DNA of 53,095 bases from Hyphomicrobiales bacterium (GCA_900473045.1 UCKS01000054.1:1-53095); one strand, 5' to 3'; numbered from the stretch's first letter, positions 25,077-35,275 are shown. Numbers and translations: made by a program. Notes: a model not told the origin generated them from the sequence alone.

Positions 25077-28000
25077 ATTCTGCCCGAATTGTGAGACGGA
25101 ACGTCCACTTAGCGAAATCTATTGCCAAGGTGAATTGCCCGGCGGTGCGACCTGTTACTGGGATTTATCCTCTACTCCCTTTCAAGAGCCGGGAGCTAGG
25201 CTGGCGACGATCGCCCCGCCATCCGAGGCACCATCCGCCCCCGCATGCGTCAACGGTCATCGGGTGGATCCTGGCGATTTGATTTGCATGACTTGCGGTG
25301 CTGAATTGCACGACCGTGGGCCAGCCGCGGACGTGCCCGTGCCTTCCGAAACTACAGCACAGAGTATTTCACCCGCGCTTACTGCAACGGAAATATCCGG
25401 CTGGACGATCGAGAGCCGAATTGCTTCTTCGGGTCCGATCCATGAGCGCTTCCTTGTCACTCGGGAGGGCGTCGACGCTCGTGCAGTCTTGACCCTATAT
25501 GCGGACGGTTCCGAGCCGGACACCGCCATCTATGACGCGATACGCACCCTTCCTCATGATCATGCTCCCGACATTTACGACGTTGGTCGGTGGCAAGACC
25601 GGGCTTATGAAGTTTCAGAAGAAATTATAGGCACTAATTTAACCGCCGCTGGCCTTGACGGACGAGACATCGGTGTCGTCCACCGCGTGGTATCGGAAAT
25701 CGGGGGAGCGCTGAGTGCGTTCGGAAATATCGGCCTTAGGCATCGGGACATCCAGCCGGGCAATATCCTTGTTCGGACACCAACCCCCCTCGATCTTGTT
25801 ATCACTGGTTTCGGATCGGCAAGGCTGTCTGATTACGACCTCGATGTCGTCGCTCCTCTTGAGACCACGAGATATATGGCTCCCGAAGCGATAGCTGGAG
25901 GCGTCGCCGCGGCGTCGGACTGGTGGAGCCTCGGGATGATAACGCTCGAGCTCGCGACGGCAGGAGCTTGTTTCGAGGGTGTGAACCAGCAAGCGTTTCT
26001 CATCCATGTACTCACCAACGGCGTTCCGATCCCGTCGGACCTCGATCCTTCCGTAGTTACCTTGCTCAAAGGACTGCTGGCGCGTGACCATCGTACCCGC
26101 TGGCAGTGGAACGAGGTTCGAGGCTGGCTGGCGGGCGATGATGTCGAACTTCCTCCGGAGGCATCACGGGGGGCAGCAGATACCTTGGGGAAAGCATCCA
26201 TCTCCCTCTCTGGAAAATTGTTCACAAAAGCGTCGGCCTATGCCCTTTCAGCAGCGGACGCGGCGAATTGGGATGAAGCCCGCGTGCAGGCGGCAAGAGG
26301 AGTTTTGGCAACGTGGGTCGATGACGCTGGTTTTGACCCACAGGTTCAGTCTGCGATCCGCCGACTAAGCCATACGGAAGCACTTTCCGATGATTTCCGG
26401 CTGTCCGTAGCCCTGAAAATCCTTCACCCCGGTATGCCACTTGTGGTGAAAGGAAACATCGTTACGCCAGGCTGGCTTCTCGACCATCCAGACGAGGCTA
26501 CCGAATTGGTTTTTGGAGCCGCAGCCGACGCTCTCAAAAGGCTCGGTGCCGAGGAGTGGCTTTATAACCTGAAAAAGAGAGGTGAGGCTGTTCGGACAAA
26601 GGCTAAGCAGTTTTCCATCGGGCTGAGCGAGGAGGACCTCAAAGTCCATCTCCTGTCTACCTCAAAGGCACGACTGGCTGCACTCTGGGCAGACCGCCGT
26701 CGCTACCTACCTGATACCGATCACCCTGGCCTCAATTCACTCATCGAACGTCGCCAGACCGCGGAAGACGATTTCATCCTGCTTCTTTCCGCTGAAGTCG
26801 GACAATTTCGGTCGGTAGGTGAAATTCTAGACGAGGCGAAGGCTACGGCCGATCGAGCGGGAGTCCCGCGTTTCAGCGTTGAAGAAGCGGGCAAGTTACT
26901 TGGGCTGGCCCGACGTGATATTCACCGCATGGTCGACGAGCGGCTGCTTGGATTTTCCCGCTGCGGGATACCGAAAATCGACGAATGGGCAGATCAGTTC
27001 CGCCTCGACCGCAGGATTGAGCTCGCGAGGGCGCTCGTTCTTCTCACCGTTCCGAAAGAGCAGTGGAAGGAGCCGCCAAAGCAGGCATATATCGCAACCC
27101 TCCTCGATTTTTTCTCCAAAAAGATATCCGGAAGCATTCTTCGAGGACCCCTCACCCGAATGTCCATCGGAAAGACCACGCCGCGGGTAGATCTTGTGGA
27201 GCTCGGAACAGAGAGACGACCAGCGCCGGCACTTCTCGACCATATCTTGGCAAGGTCAGACCTTACTGTCGATGTCGATCCTGCGGCTTTTGCTGAAGAG
27301 GCTATGCTGGATCGCCGCACAAGATCGCTCCATTCTCACTCGACGCTCTACAAGCGCGATACGGGAATCGACGGAATGTATCTCGGATTTCCGTTCCTTC
27401 TCCAGCGCGATGGACGGAGCAATACTAAGACGAAAATAGCGCCTGTCCTGCTGTGGCCCGTCAAACTCGTTCCTGAAGTTGGAAACCGGGGACATGTGTC
27501 GCTCGCGTTCGATCGGGACCGCGAGGAAGTACGTGTCAATCCTGCCTTCGAAGGCATGATGGGGATAGACGCGACCCGTCGCTGGCAGGAGGCCGCAAAT
27601 GACCTGCTCGGTCGCGCGACCTTAACTGCGGCGGACGTGATCGACGGATTCGGCACTTTGGCGGAGGCGCGGGGAAGAACTCTGACGAAGCTACCTGGAA
27701 AAGAAGCCGAGACGGAACCGGGGCGCGACCGTATCGCGTGCTCTGCGGTACTGTTTCATCTCGCCTATATGGGTCAGGCGATCGTGGAGGACTTGAAACA
27801 GCTCCAAAGCAGGCCGCTGACAGGAAGCGGCCTTGAAACGGCTCTGAAGGTGACTGAGACAGAAATTCTCTCACCACTAATCCCGCATGTGCCTGAACTG
27901 GATCGCTTTTTCACCGTTGCAAGCGATCCCTCGCAGGAAGCAGCCGTGCTTGAAGCCCGCACCGCGCCCGGCCTTCTTGTGGAAGGGCCGCCAGGAACTG

Positions 28001-31000
28001 GAAAAAGCCAGACGATCGTGAATATGGTTGCCGACGCCATCGGACGAAAGAAGAGCCTTCTCGTGGTCTGCCAGAAGCAGGCCGCCCTCGAAGTCGTCAA
28101 GAAGAGGCTTGAGGCGGAAGGTCTAGAAAATCGGATTTTCATGGTGACGGACATGAACCGGGATCGGGAGCCGATACTCCTGGCAATCCGGGAGCAGCTG
28201 GAAGCCCTTCAAAACCAAGCGCCAAACAGCAACCCTACTTGGAAACGAGACCGTGCAAGGCTCGCCGCAAGGATCGAGACCCTTGAGGGTGACCTCGACC
28301 GCCATCATAAAGCATTGCACGAGGCGGACGACGCAACGGGTTTGAGCTACCGCAACATCCTTGGAGAATTGATCGAAATCGAGATGGGCGACGAGAAGGT
28401 CATCGATGTTCCCGCGCTTCGCAGACCGCTTGCCAACCTCGATCCTGGCGACACAGCCGCGCTCGAAGCCGAGTGCGTTCCCCTTGTTCGGTCGTGGCTT
28501 CCCGCAAGGTACGAGGACAACCCCCTGAGCGTCCTCAAAATATTCAATCCTGACGATGCCAACGCAGCAGCTTTTCGCGATGACATGAAGGAGTTCGTGG
28601 CCGTCGAAAGAGAACGGGTGGAAGTTATCGATCGCACCGCCAAGGCACTTCCCGTCACAGACCCTCAGGCTTTCACACAATGGTACGCGCACTACGACGA
28701 TCAGTTCCGTAGCCTTGATGCGGAGGAACGCGGTGAGCTTGCCCGCTGGATGCCCCGCATGAACACTTCAGCCAGCGACAACCTGACAAACCTTGATGAG
28801 CAACTTGCGACCATTCACGAGCGGCTCGGTAAAATTTCCGGAGTTGCCCCGTCAGACCATCTAAGTGCTGTGACAGTAGGCTTATCGGATCAGGAACTGG
28901 AGCAGCGAAGCTATGCCGCGCGTTCCTTGATGGAACGCGTCTCGATATTTGGAAGGCTCAACCCCGCCAGGTGGCTGAAGTCCAGGCAGATGAAGGCTTT
29001 TGCGTTGAAGAACGGCCTGGATGTGAATGACCATGGACCGTTCGCAGCGGCCGCCTCGTGGGAACATCAGCTTCGCCCCCTTCGCAACGAGTTGATGCTC
29101 CGTCTCTCTGAGGTTCACGAGGAAGCGATGGTCACACCCCATTTGCGAGCGGAGGAGCTGCGTGCCATTTCCTTACATCGGTCGGAGGCGTTGGCGAAAG
29201 TTAGAGGGCTGAGCGTCTTGGCGGCCGAATTTCCCGACAGGCCGCTCTTTGAGAAGGTCATTTTGACGGCCTCGCCTGACGCTTACGAGCTGGTTAAAGT
29301 AGCAGCAGAACAAGCATTGGAGCGCTTCGAAGCGAGGCAGTTCAGCCGTGCGGCCCTTTCAAATCTTTCGCAATGGTATGAAGAGACCTGGGTGGCTGTA
29401 AGACTGGCGGCAATTGACAACGACGTCTCAAATGAAACCGCAATCGAGCGGATCAGAGACGGTTTTCCCACGCTATTGCCTTACCAACGGTTTCGGATCC
29501 GCTCCTCGGGCCTCTCAAGCCAGGCCTGGGAGCTTTTCCGAATTTTGCGTACCAAGTCCTTGGAGCTTGCGAATGTTGATTCCGAACGGCTTGAGGATGA
29601 AACCGCACGCATCATTCAACGGGAATCCCGCTTGGCTTGGAAGGCTCGTCTCGAGAGACAGTGGCCAACGTTATTGAATGAATTCGCTGAGTTACAAAGC
29701 AAAATTAAAGCAATTGACGAGGCCGATAGACATATGCGTGCCGCTAACCGAAAGTTACTTACGCATGGCATCGAGATGGCCCGTGTAGCGCCCACCCGTG
29801 AGTGGGAACCGTACACTCGTCTTCGGGGCCAGCGTGCACGCCGCCTTCGCGAATTCATGGAAAACACCACCGGGCTGGGTCTCATGGAACTGCGCCCTGT
29901 CTGGCTTATGAATCCGGATGTCGCGAGCAGGGTTCTCCCGTTGACAAAGGGCCTCTTCGATATCGTGATCTACGACGAAGCCTCCCAGATGCCAGTCGAA
30001 TTCGCGCTCCCGACTCTTTTCCGCGGTCAGGTAGTTGTGGTGAGCGGAGACGAAAAACAGATGCCGCCAACAGCGTTCTTCTCCAGCAAAGTGGAGAACG
30101 ACGAAGCCGATGTTTTTGACGGCGAGGACATCGAGGACGATGCCACCGAAGTGGAACGGGAGACCCATACCGAAACGTGGAACCGTCGCGAGATAAAGGA
30201 CTGCCCCGACCTGCTTCAGCTGGCAAAAACAGTTCTACCAACGACTACGCTGCAGATTCACTATCGATCCGCCTTCCGCGAACTCATCGGGTTTTCCAAT
30301 GCTTCGTTCTACGGCAGCCGCCTCAACGTGCCTGTTCGGCATCCCGATGCAGAAGTCGCACGGGCCAAGCCCCTAGAGGTCATCCGTGCTGACGGTGTCT
30401 ACGAAAACCAGACGAATGCCATCGAGGCGAAACGCGTCGTCGAAACCCTTGCTGAGGTGTGGAACAGGGGTGGAAAGACACCCACCGTTGGTGTCGTCAC
30501 GTTCAACCGTAAACAAGCGGACCTCATTGAAGAGGTGCTCGAAGAACACGCCGAGACAGACCCGTGGTTTCGCGGCATGCTAGCCCGGGAACGCGAGAGG
30601 ATCGAGGGCGGGGAAGACGTCAGCTTCTTTGTGAAGAACGTGGAAAACGTCCAAGGAGACGAGCGTGACTACATTATATTCTCGGCCACGTTTGGCCGGA
30701 ATGCACAGGGTAGTTTCCGCAGGAATTTTGGGGTGTTGGGACAGAAGGGCGGCGAACGCCGTCTGAACGTAGCCGTGACGCGAGCGAAAACCAAGGTCAT
30801 AATGGTCACGTCCATGCCCATTGCTGAGATATCTGACATGCTCGTCAGCCGTCGCCCTCCGTCAATTCCTCGGGATTATCTCCAGGGTTATCTCGAATAT
30901 GCACGTGCAATGTCGGACGGCGAGTTTGAAAGTGGGCGCACTCTCTTGGGGCGGCTGACCGTTGGACGCGCTGACCTGCGCAGTCGAGATACCGCAGAGA

Positions 31001-31332
31001 ACGACGGCTTCACCAGCGCAGTGGCGGCATACCTCACTAAAATGGGAGTGAAGGCGCAGGGAGCGAACGACGGAAGCGCCTTTGGCGTAGATTTCGCGGT
31101 AGAGGACCCGGCCACGGGGCTTTTTGGTATCGGCATCGAATGCGACGCGCCTCGCCATCGTATCTTAAAATCGGCCCGAGCCAGGGAGCTTTGGCGGCCA
31201 GCTGTTCTGCGGCGTTCGATCCCCCATATCCATCGGGTCTCGTCTCAAGGCTGGTATCACGCAGGTGAAGAGGAACGCAGGCGGTTGCGAGCTGCCGTCC
31301 AGGCTGCACTAGGAACGGAGGCAGCGGAATGA
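25069..31332 (+). CDS. Zn-ribbon/pseudokinase/DUF4011-like/SF1 helicase/REase multidomain protein
   Basis: A 2087-aa protein. (1) Residues 1-90: two zinc-ribbon-like regions (CPNC..., CVNGH...CMTCG). (2) About 105-370: protein-kinase fold with HRDIQPGN (224-231), but the DFG Asp is Gly (TGFGSA), the Lys of HRDxK is Gln and no VAIK Lys is seen, so a probable pseudokinase. (3) About 730-930: DUF4011-like region. (4) SF1 helicase: GPPGTGKS (973-980), a DEAS box near 1636, ending in RRLNVAVTRAKT (about 1898-1909). (5) C-terminal REase_MTES_1575-like domain with IECDAPRH near 2023. ATG 25069 (GGAGAG upstream) is preferred to GTG 25051. Expected action: nucleic-acid translocation and cleavage gated by the kinase-like and AAA+ partners. 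It ends in an ATGA overlap with the next gene. Confidence 0.85.
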   Translation: MIRFCPNCETERPLSEIYCQGELPGGATCYWDLSSTPFQEPGARLATIAPPSEAPSAPACVNGHRVDPGDLICMTCGAELHDRGPAADVPVPSETTAQSISPALTATEISGWTIESRIASSGPIHERFLVTREGVDARAVLTLYADGSEPDTAIYDAIRTLPHDHAPDIYDVGRWQDRAYEVSEEIIGTNLTAAGLDGRDIGVVHRVVSEIGGALSAFGNIGLRHRDIQPGNILVRTPTPLDLVITGFGSARLSDYDLDVVAPLETTRYMAPEAIAGGVAAASDWWSLGMITLELATAGACFEGVNQQAFLIHVLTNGVPIPSDLDPSVVTLLKGLLARDHRTRWQWNEVRGWLAGDDVELPPEASRGAADTLGKASISLSGKLFTKASAYALSAADAANWDEARVQAARGVLATWVDDAGFDPQVQSAIRRLSHTEALSDDFRLSVALKILHPGMPLVVKGNIVTPGWLLDHPDEATELVFGAAADALKRLGAEEWLYNLKKRGEAVRTKAKQFSIGLSEEDLKVHLLSTSKARLAALWADRRRYLPDTDHPGLNSLIERRQTAEDDFILLLSAEVGQFRSVGEILDEAKATADRAGVPRFSVEEAGKLLGLARRDIHRMVDERLLGFSRCGIPKIDEWADQFRLDRRIELARALVLLTVPKEQWKEPPKQAYIATLLDFFSKKISGSILRGPLTRMSIGKTTPRVDLVELGTERRPAPALLDHILARSDLTVDVDPAAFAEEAMLDRRTRSLHSHSTLYKRDTGIDGMYLGFPFLLQRDGRSNTKTKIAPVLLWPVKLVPEVGNRGHVSLAFDRDREEVRVNPAFEGMMGIDATRRWQEAANDLLGRATLTAADVIDGFGTLAEARGRTLTKLPGKEAETEPGRDRIACSAVLFHLAYMGQAIVEDLKQLQSRPLTGSGLETALKVTETEILSPLIPHVPELDRFFTVASDPSQEAAVLEARTAPGLLVEGPPGTGKSQTIVNMVADAIGRKKSLLVVCQKQAALEVVKKRLEAEGLENRIFMVTDMNRDREPILLAIREQLEALQNQAPNSNPTWKRDRARLAARIETLEGDLDRHHKALHEADDATGLSYRNILGELIEIEMGDEKVIDVPALRRPLANLDPGDTAALEAECVPLVRSWLPARYEDNPLSVLKIFNPDDANAAAFRDDMKEFVAVERERVEVIDRTAKALPVTDPQAFTQWYAHYDDQFRSLDAEERGELARWMPRMNTSASDNLTNLDEQLATIHERLGKISGVAPSDHLSAVTVGLSDQELEQRSYAARSLMERVSIFGRLNPARWLKSRQMKAFALKNGLDVNDHGPFAAAASWEHQLRPLRNELMLRLSEVHEEAMVTPHLRAEELRAISLHRSEALAKVRGLSVLAAEFPDRPLFEKVILTASPDAYELVKVAAEQALERFEARQFSRAALSNLSQWYEETWVAVRLAAIDNDVSNETAIERIRDGFPTLLPYQRFRIRSSGLSSQAWELFRILRTKSLELANVDSERLEDETARIIQRESRLAWKARLERQWPTLLNEFAELQSKIKAIDEADRHMRAANRKLLTHGIEMARVAPTREWEPYTRLRGQRARRLREFMENTTGLGLMELRPVWLMNPDVASRVLPLTKGLFDIVIYDEASQMPVEFALPTLFRGQVVVVSGDEKQMPPTAFFSSKVENDEADVFDGEDIEDDATEVERETHTETWNRREIKDCPDLLQLAKTVLPTTTLQIHYRSAFRELIGFSNASFYGSRLNVPVRHPDAEVARAKPLEVIRADGVYENQTNAIEAKRVVETLAEVWNRGGKTPTVGVVTFNRKQADLIEEVLEEHAETDPWFRGMLARERERIEGGEDVSFFVKNVENVQGDERDYIIFSATFGRNAQGSFRRNFGVLGQKGGERRLNVAVTRAKTKVIMVTSMPIAEISDMLVSRRPPSIPRDYLQGYLEYARAMSDGEFESGRTLLGRLTVGRADLRSRDTAENDGFTSAVAAYLTKMGVKAQGANDGSAFGVDFAVEDPATGLFGIGIECDAPRHRILKSARARELWRPAVLRRSIPHIHRVSSQGWYHAGEEERRRLRAAVQAALGTEAAE

Positions 31333-32672
31333 GCGGTCCAAAGGTAGTAAAAATCGTGACGCGAGACGAGCTCGTTTCACTCTGCGAGGATCTGATCACG
31401 AGTCTCGAGGTAGCAGTCAATCAATGGACCCGTATCGGCAACCGCAACGAAGTCTTGAACGCCCAAGACATCGCGCTCGCGAGGGGACGAGTAGAATCCA
31501 TGCGTGCCCTGCTCGCTCGTGACGGCTTTCTAGAAATACAAAAGCAGGTGCCTTCCGAGATTCAGTTCCTCAGCACGGACATGGACGAACGATTGCGCCG
31601 ATCGGTTGAGGCCCGCGCTGAGGAGCGTAACTCCGGCCGGCGACTTGTACTATCGGCGGAATCCGTCGCGAGAACGCTTGCGCAGCGAGGCATTCCGGTT
31701 GACCCAACGCTGCAGTCTCCGGGAGAAGCGACAAAGGAACAACTGCAACAGTCAATCTCCGCAGCTCTAACGGCGCTTTCTCAGGGTCCACCCGGACATG
31801 AAATCTCGCAGCGGCAACGTGACCTCGCTTCTTCCCTGGGGAAAGAAGAAGAGCGGGAGACGTTTTTGTCTTGGCTCAAGGCTCAGCCGCCTGCTGTTGC
31901 GGATCCGCAGATATCCGCGATCGAAAAGCATTTGGATGAACTTTCGGCGCTCGACCCGGAGGCCGCTGCACCATTTTCCCAACGGCTTACAACAATACAG
32001 GCCGAACCCTCAGATGCCCGTCGACGCCTGTTGGCTGACAGTCTGTCACTTGATATCGCCTGGGCGAAGACGGTAGCGAAAGCTGACCTCAGGTCTCGCC
32101 ATGCGCTGGAGACAGTCAGGGCGACGCTTCGGCGCGTAACCTCACAGTCGGTTGCGGACTTGCTTGAAAGCATTGATACCGCCCTCTCCGGAAATTTTGA
32201 GATCGAGCCAATGCTGAAAACCGCTACGGCGGTCCTAGTGGAGATACGCAAAGCGGAAGCCGACGCCCATCGACGTGAGGCGTTGCTGTCCGGCCTCGCG
32301 GACTTGGGATACGAGGTTAAGGACGGCATGGCGACTGCGTGGGTGGAGAACGGACGCGTCGTGCTGCGAAGCGCGAAAAATCCCCAATACGGCGTCGAAC
32401 TGGGTGGGAATCCGGACAAGTTGATTCAGGTGCGAACAGTTGCCTTGAGTAACGCGGCTGTTTCCAGGGACAGGACCGCCGACATCGCCGCTGAAACAGA
32501 ATTCTGCGGCGATTTCACTTTATTGCGCGACCGATTGGCGCTATCCGGAGGAAACGTCGCCGTCGTGAAGGCCCTCGGGATCGGCACGACAGAGATTAAA
32601 GCAACCGGACGCCTTGATGAACCTGCGTATGCGGACGTGAAAAGCCTCTCCGCGCGACAACTCCCGAAATAG
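31329..32672 (+). CDS. Helical/coiled-coil operon partner protein
   Basis: A 447-aa soluble protein, largely helical (about 1-310, with coiled-coil-like heptad regions) and a beta-rich end (about 315-395: GYEVKDGMATAWVENG..., VVLRSAKNPQYGVELG). The start MSGPKVVKIVTRDE is of a type I associate with proteins encoded beside large kinase/helicase proteins, from memory. No catalytic motif. It overlaps the helicase gene by 4 nt (ATGA), so stoichiometric co-production is expected; a scaffold or bridging subunit is the simplest inference. Confidence 0.65.
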   Translation: MSGPKVVKIVTRDELVSLCEDLITSLEVAVNQWTRIGNRNEVLNAQDIALARGRVESMRALLARDGFLEIQKQVPSEIQFLSTDMDERLRRSVEARAEERNSGRRLVLSAESVARTLAQRGIPVDPTLQSPGEATKEQLQQSISAALTALSQGPPGHEISQRQRDLASSLGKEEERETFLSWLKAQPPAVADPQISAIEKHLDELSALDPEAAAPFSQRLTTIQAEPSDARRRLLADSLSLDIAWAKTVAKADLRSRHALETVRATLRRVTSQSVADLLESIDTALSGNFEIEPMLKTATAVLVEIRKAEADAHRREALLSGLADLGYEVKDGMATAWVENGRVVLRSAKNPQYGVELGGNPDKLIQVRTVALSNAAVSRDRTADIAAETEFCGDFTLLRDRLALSGGNVAVVKALGIGTTEIKATGRLDEPAYADVKSLSARQLPK

Positions 32673-32679
32673 CCCACCG

Positions 32680-33393
32680 ATGATCCGAACTCCACACCGC
32701 TCACTGGGCATCGAACTCAGCAAATGCATTCTATCGACCATGCTCGTTGGGTGCCTTGGTTTCGCCGCCAGTCTGATGATCATCAGTGCGGCGGGTGCTT
32801 CAAGCGTCCGGGTAATCGACGGCGACACGCTTGAAGTAAATTCAATAAGGTATCGGTTGCACGGCATCGACGCCCCAGAGGCTGGTCAAAAATGTAATAG
32901 GGCCGGGGGCGGTCAGTGGCCATGTGGTCGAGCCGCAATCTCACGCATGCAGGAATTGGTCAGCAGGGGCAAGGTTGTCTGTGACGACCGGGGAGCAGAC
33001 GGCTACGGGCGAACCATAGCTGTTTGCAGAGCAGATGAGATCGATATCAACTCGACGATGATCTCTGCAGGTCTGGCTTGGGCGTTTCGGAAATACTCAG
33101 ACGACTATATTGCGCAGGAAAATGCTGCCCAATCGCAGGCTCGGGGAATTTGGCAGGCGAACACGGAGACCCCTTGGGCCTATCGATCGCAGAAGTGGAA
33201 CGTGGCTAGGCAAGAGACGCCTGACGGCTGCCCTATTAAAGGCAACGTCTCTGAACAAGGGAAAGTCTACCACCCTCCCTGGTCGCCTTGGTATTCGAAG
33301 ACGAAAGTGACCTTATCGAAAGGCGAACGGTGGTTCTGTTCGGAAGCCGACGCCGTCGCAGCCGGATGGCGAGCGCCTCAGTGGGGGAACTGA
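32680..33393 (+). CDS. Thermonuclease (SNase-like) family protein, exported or membrane-anchored
   Basis: A 237-aa protein. N-terminal hydrophobic segment (about 16-40) acts as signal peptide or anchor. The SNase fold follows: VIDGDTLEV (45-53, Asp47/Asp49), YRLHGIDAPE with Arg59, Asp64 and Glu67, and GYGRTIA with Arg111, matching the usual catalytic Asp/Arg/Glu/Arg set. The C-terminal part (about 180-237) carries a CPIKGNVS...WFCSEADAVAAGW module of the kind seen after bacterial TNases. It lies only 7 nt after the helical protein, so it may be the last gene of the AAA+ operon, although an exported nuclease is an odd partner; chance adjacency is possible. Confidence 0.82.
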   Translation: MIRTPHRSLGIELSKCILSTMLVGCLGFAASLMIISAAGASSVRVIDGDTLEVNSIRYRLHGIDAPEAGQKCNRAGGGQWPCGRAAISRMQELVSRGKVVCDDRGADGYGRTIAVCRADEIDINSTMISAGLAWAFRKYSDDYIAQENAAQSQARGIWQANTETPWAYRSQKWNVARQETPDGCPIKGNVSEQGKVYHPPWSPWYSKTKVTLSKGERWFCSEADAVAAGWRAPQWGN

Positions 33394-33546
33394 CGAATTG
33401 TTCGTATCGAGGATACAGCCCGGCAGAATTTCGTCTTTGATCCAATGGCTTGGGCGGCTGATTCCGGACGTCTGAGGTTTTCGCACTTTTATACTCAGGT
33501 CTTAAATTTGGACACGCAGCCAGCTATGGTGCGGCTCGGGACCCGC

Positions 33547-34278
33547 CTAAAAATAGCACTGGGGATTACGGCCCCCCGGACGACTGTAGGCGCTACGATT
33601 TCCGCACTTTCGCCCGTTTCTCATCAGGTCGTATGGACAATCGCACGATCCGACATAGGCATCTCGCGTTGGTTGGCCTGAACGGTCCACTGCGAGTGCG
33701 CGTTTCACCAACGGCTTTTGTATTGCTGGTGATCTTAGAGCAGGCACGTCTTCCAGAACCGTTTGGCTCTCGCCAACGAGGTCTTGGCGAACCCATCCCG
33801 AGCGAGCCTTATCCGAAACCCGGAGCCAGTCGCCACTGATCGCGAACACGTCCAAACTTGAGTTGATCTCGATGGTCGCCACTACCGGAAAATGGGTTCC
33901 GGGGCCTGCACGCATGCGGACCTTTTTCTGGGCGAAAACTTTCCTTTGGACTGTCTCGGAAGATGTGATCTGTTCCTGGAGACTATCGTTTTCCCCCTCC
34001 AGTGATCGCTTTACGGAAGTAAGAAGTTTCCGACTGGGTCTTGCGGTCGCATCGACGCCCGGTTCGCCTAGCTGTGTTATCGGTGCCGTACTTTGGCTTT
34101 TGTTCTTCTCAAAAGCGGCGCTGGCTTTCGAACCAGAGATAATTTGCTGGTCTGCAGGTTGAGTGGTGACCCCGACTTCGGCTCTCGGTGCGGTGCCTTT
34201 TTCGGGTTGGTTTGAAGCAAAGAATCCCACAACCAGTAATCCGGCCAAGACAATCGTTGCCTTCCGTAAAGCTGCCAC
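33547..34278 (-). CDS. SH3-domain (SH3_3-like) exported protein with C-terminal Cys motif
   Basis: A 243-aa protein. An N-terminal hydrophobic segment (about 5-22) is a signal or anchor, followed by a polar linker and an SH3b-type domain (about 115-170: VRMRAGPGTHFPVVA, then GWVRQDLVG). The C-terminal tail has a CDCPYDLMRNGRKCG motif and YSRPGG...CYF, a Cys-rich module common in rhizobial SH3 and TNase proteins. The start is GTG, preceded by GGAGGGG. Convergent with the TNase gene. Likely periplasmic and cell-envelope related; binding target unknown. Confidence 0.75.
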   Translation of the reverse strand: MAALRKATIVLAGLLVVGFFASNQPEKGTAPRAEVGVTTQPADQQIISGSKASAAFEKNKSQSTAPITQLGEPGVDATARPSRKLLTSVKRSLEGENDSLQEQITSSETVQRKVFAQKKVRMRAGPGTHFPVVATIEINSSLDVFAISGDWLRVSDKARSGWVRQDLVGESQTVLEDVPALRSPAIQKPLVKRALAVDRSGQPTRDAYVGSCDCPYDLMRNGRKCGNRSAYSRPGGRNPQCYF

Positions 34279-34459
34279 AACATCCCCTCCCCCTGCCGTT
34301 CATCCATGTATGACGAAAGCGGCGGAAACACAATCAGTGGTCGAGTGTTTACATTTGCCGCCAATGGAGGGAATCGGCTAAAGAAGTTCCGACGCTCAAT
34401 GCCTCAGCTCGCCCGAGTCTGGGATACGATCCAACGTCAATGTTCTGGAGGATAACGGC

Positions 34460-35275
34460 TTGTCGTCGCGATTGTTATTTCGGACCTGCATCATCGCCAT
34501 TTTACTTGCGCCTGGTGTGTTGGCCGCTGACGTCAGCAGGTTTTTCGGCCACGAGATCGCCATTACGGGAGAAAACCCGGAACGTTCCCTGGAGATCGAC
34601 GGACGTTCTGTTCTGAAAGACGCGATCATTTCTATCTCCGAAGTCACCGTTATTGGTGGAGTTCCCACGCTAGTTGGCGAGCGCTCGGCGGGTGGAAATG
34701 CCTGTGACGCGTCGCCGTTCATTATCTCTTTCCCGCAAAGCGGGCAGCCTCGAATAGACGGGCCCATCGATTCCTGTGCCTACGTCTCGCGGGAAATTAA
34801 ACGCGACTCTATATTGTTTTCGACGCCCGCAGTTCCGGGATCCGACGGTGAGCGGTGGTCCTGGACGCCCGCCGATGGTTTGAAGAAATCTACCTCGGTG
34901 GCTTTTAAGGCCGACGCGGCAAAAGGATGGGCCACGCTCCGAGAGCGAACTTTGGAGCACCCAGCGGATGTATTCAGTTTTAGCGAGATTGCGGATCAGT
35001 TAAGCTCCCTTTTGGGTACTGACAGATCCGCATTCGAGGACATCATCACTGGCGTGGGCGGAGGTGAGTTCAGAGGTGACAACTACATCGGAACCGCTTG
35101 CACTCGGCACATGTGTGATTCCACAGGGGCGATTGTGTTTCTCTCAACGACGGATCGAAAGGTCTATGTGGCTTGGAAGACTGATGGAGAAAAGATTGTC
35201 GTCAGACCTCCTGTTAAGGAATGGCCAGACGAACCCCGGCAGGCACTCAAAACTTGGGCCGTAAAATGGAAATGA
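34460..35275 (+). CDS. Exported hypothetical protein, 271 aa
   Basis: An N-terminal signal peptide (about 1-22, cleavage near VLAAD) precedes a soluble beta-rich domain. The start is TTG with GGAGG 8 nt upstream; no ATG fits. Four Cys in the mature part (CDASP, DSCAYV, ACTRHMC) may form disulfides. No family recognised. It is followed 120 nt later by another exported small protein on the same strand. Confidence 0.6.
   Translation: MSSRLLFRTCIIAILLAPGVLAADVSRFFGHEIAITGENPERSLEIDGRSVLKDAIISISEVTVIGGVPTLVGERSAGGNACDASPFIISFPQSGQPRIDGPIDSCAYVSREIKRDSILFSTPAVPGSDGERWSWTPADGLKKSTSVAFKADAAKGWATLRERTLEHPADVFSFSEIADQLSSLLGTDRSAFEDIITGVGGGEFRGDNYIGTACTRHMCDSTGAIVFLSTTDRKVYVAWKTDGEKIVVRPPVKEWPDEPRQALKTWAVKWK

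Noticed and set aside
33445..33681. 78-codon plus-strand frame opposite the SH3 gene
   Set aside because: It lies antisense to the Cys-rich end of a clear SH3-domain gene; composition is not convincing.
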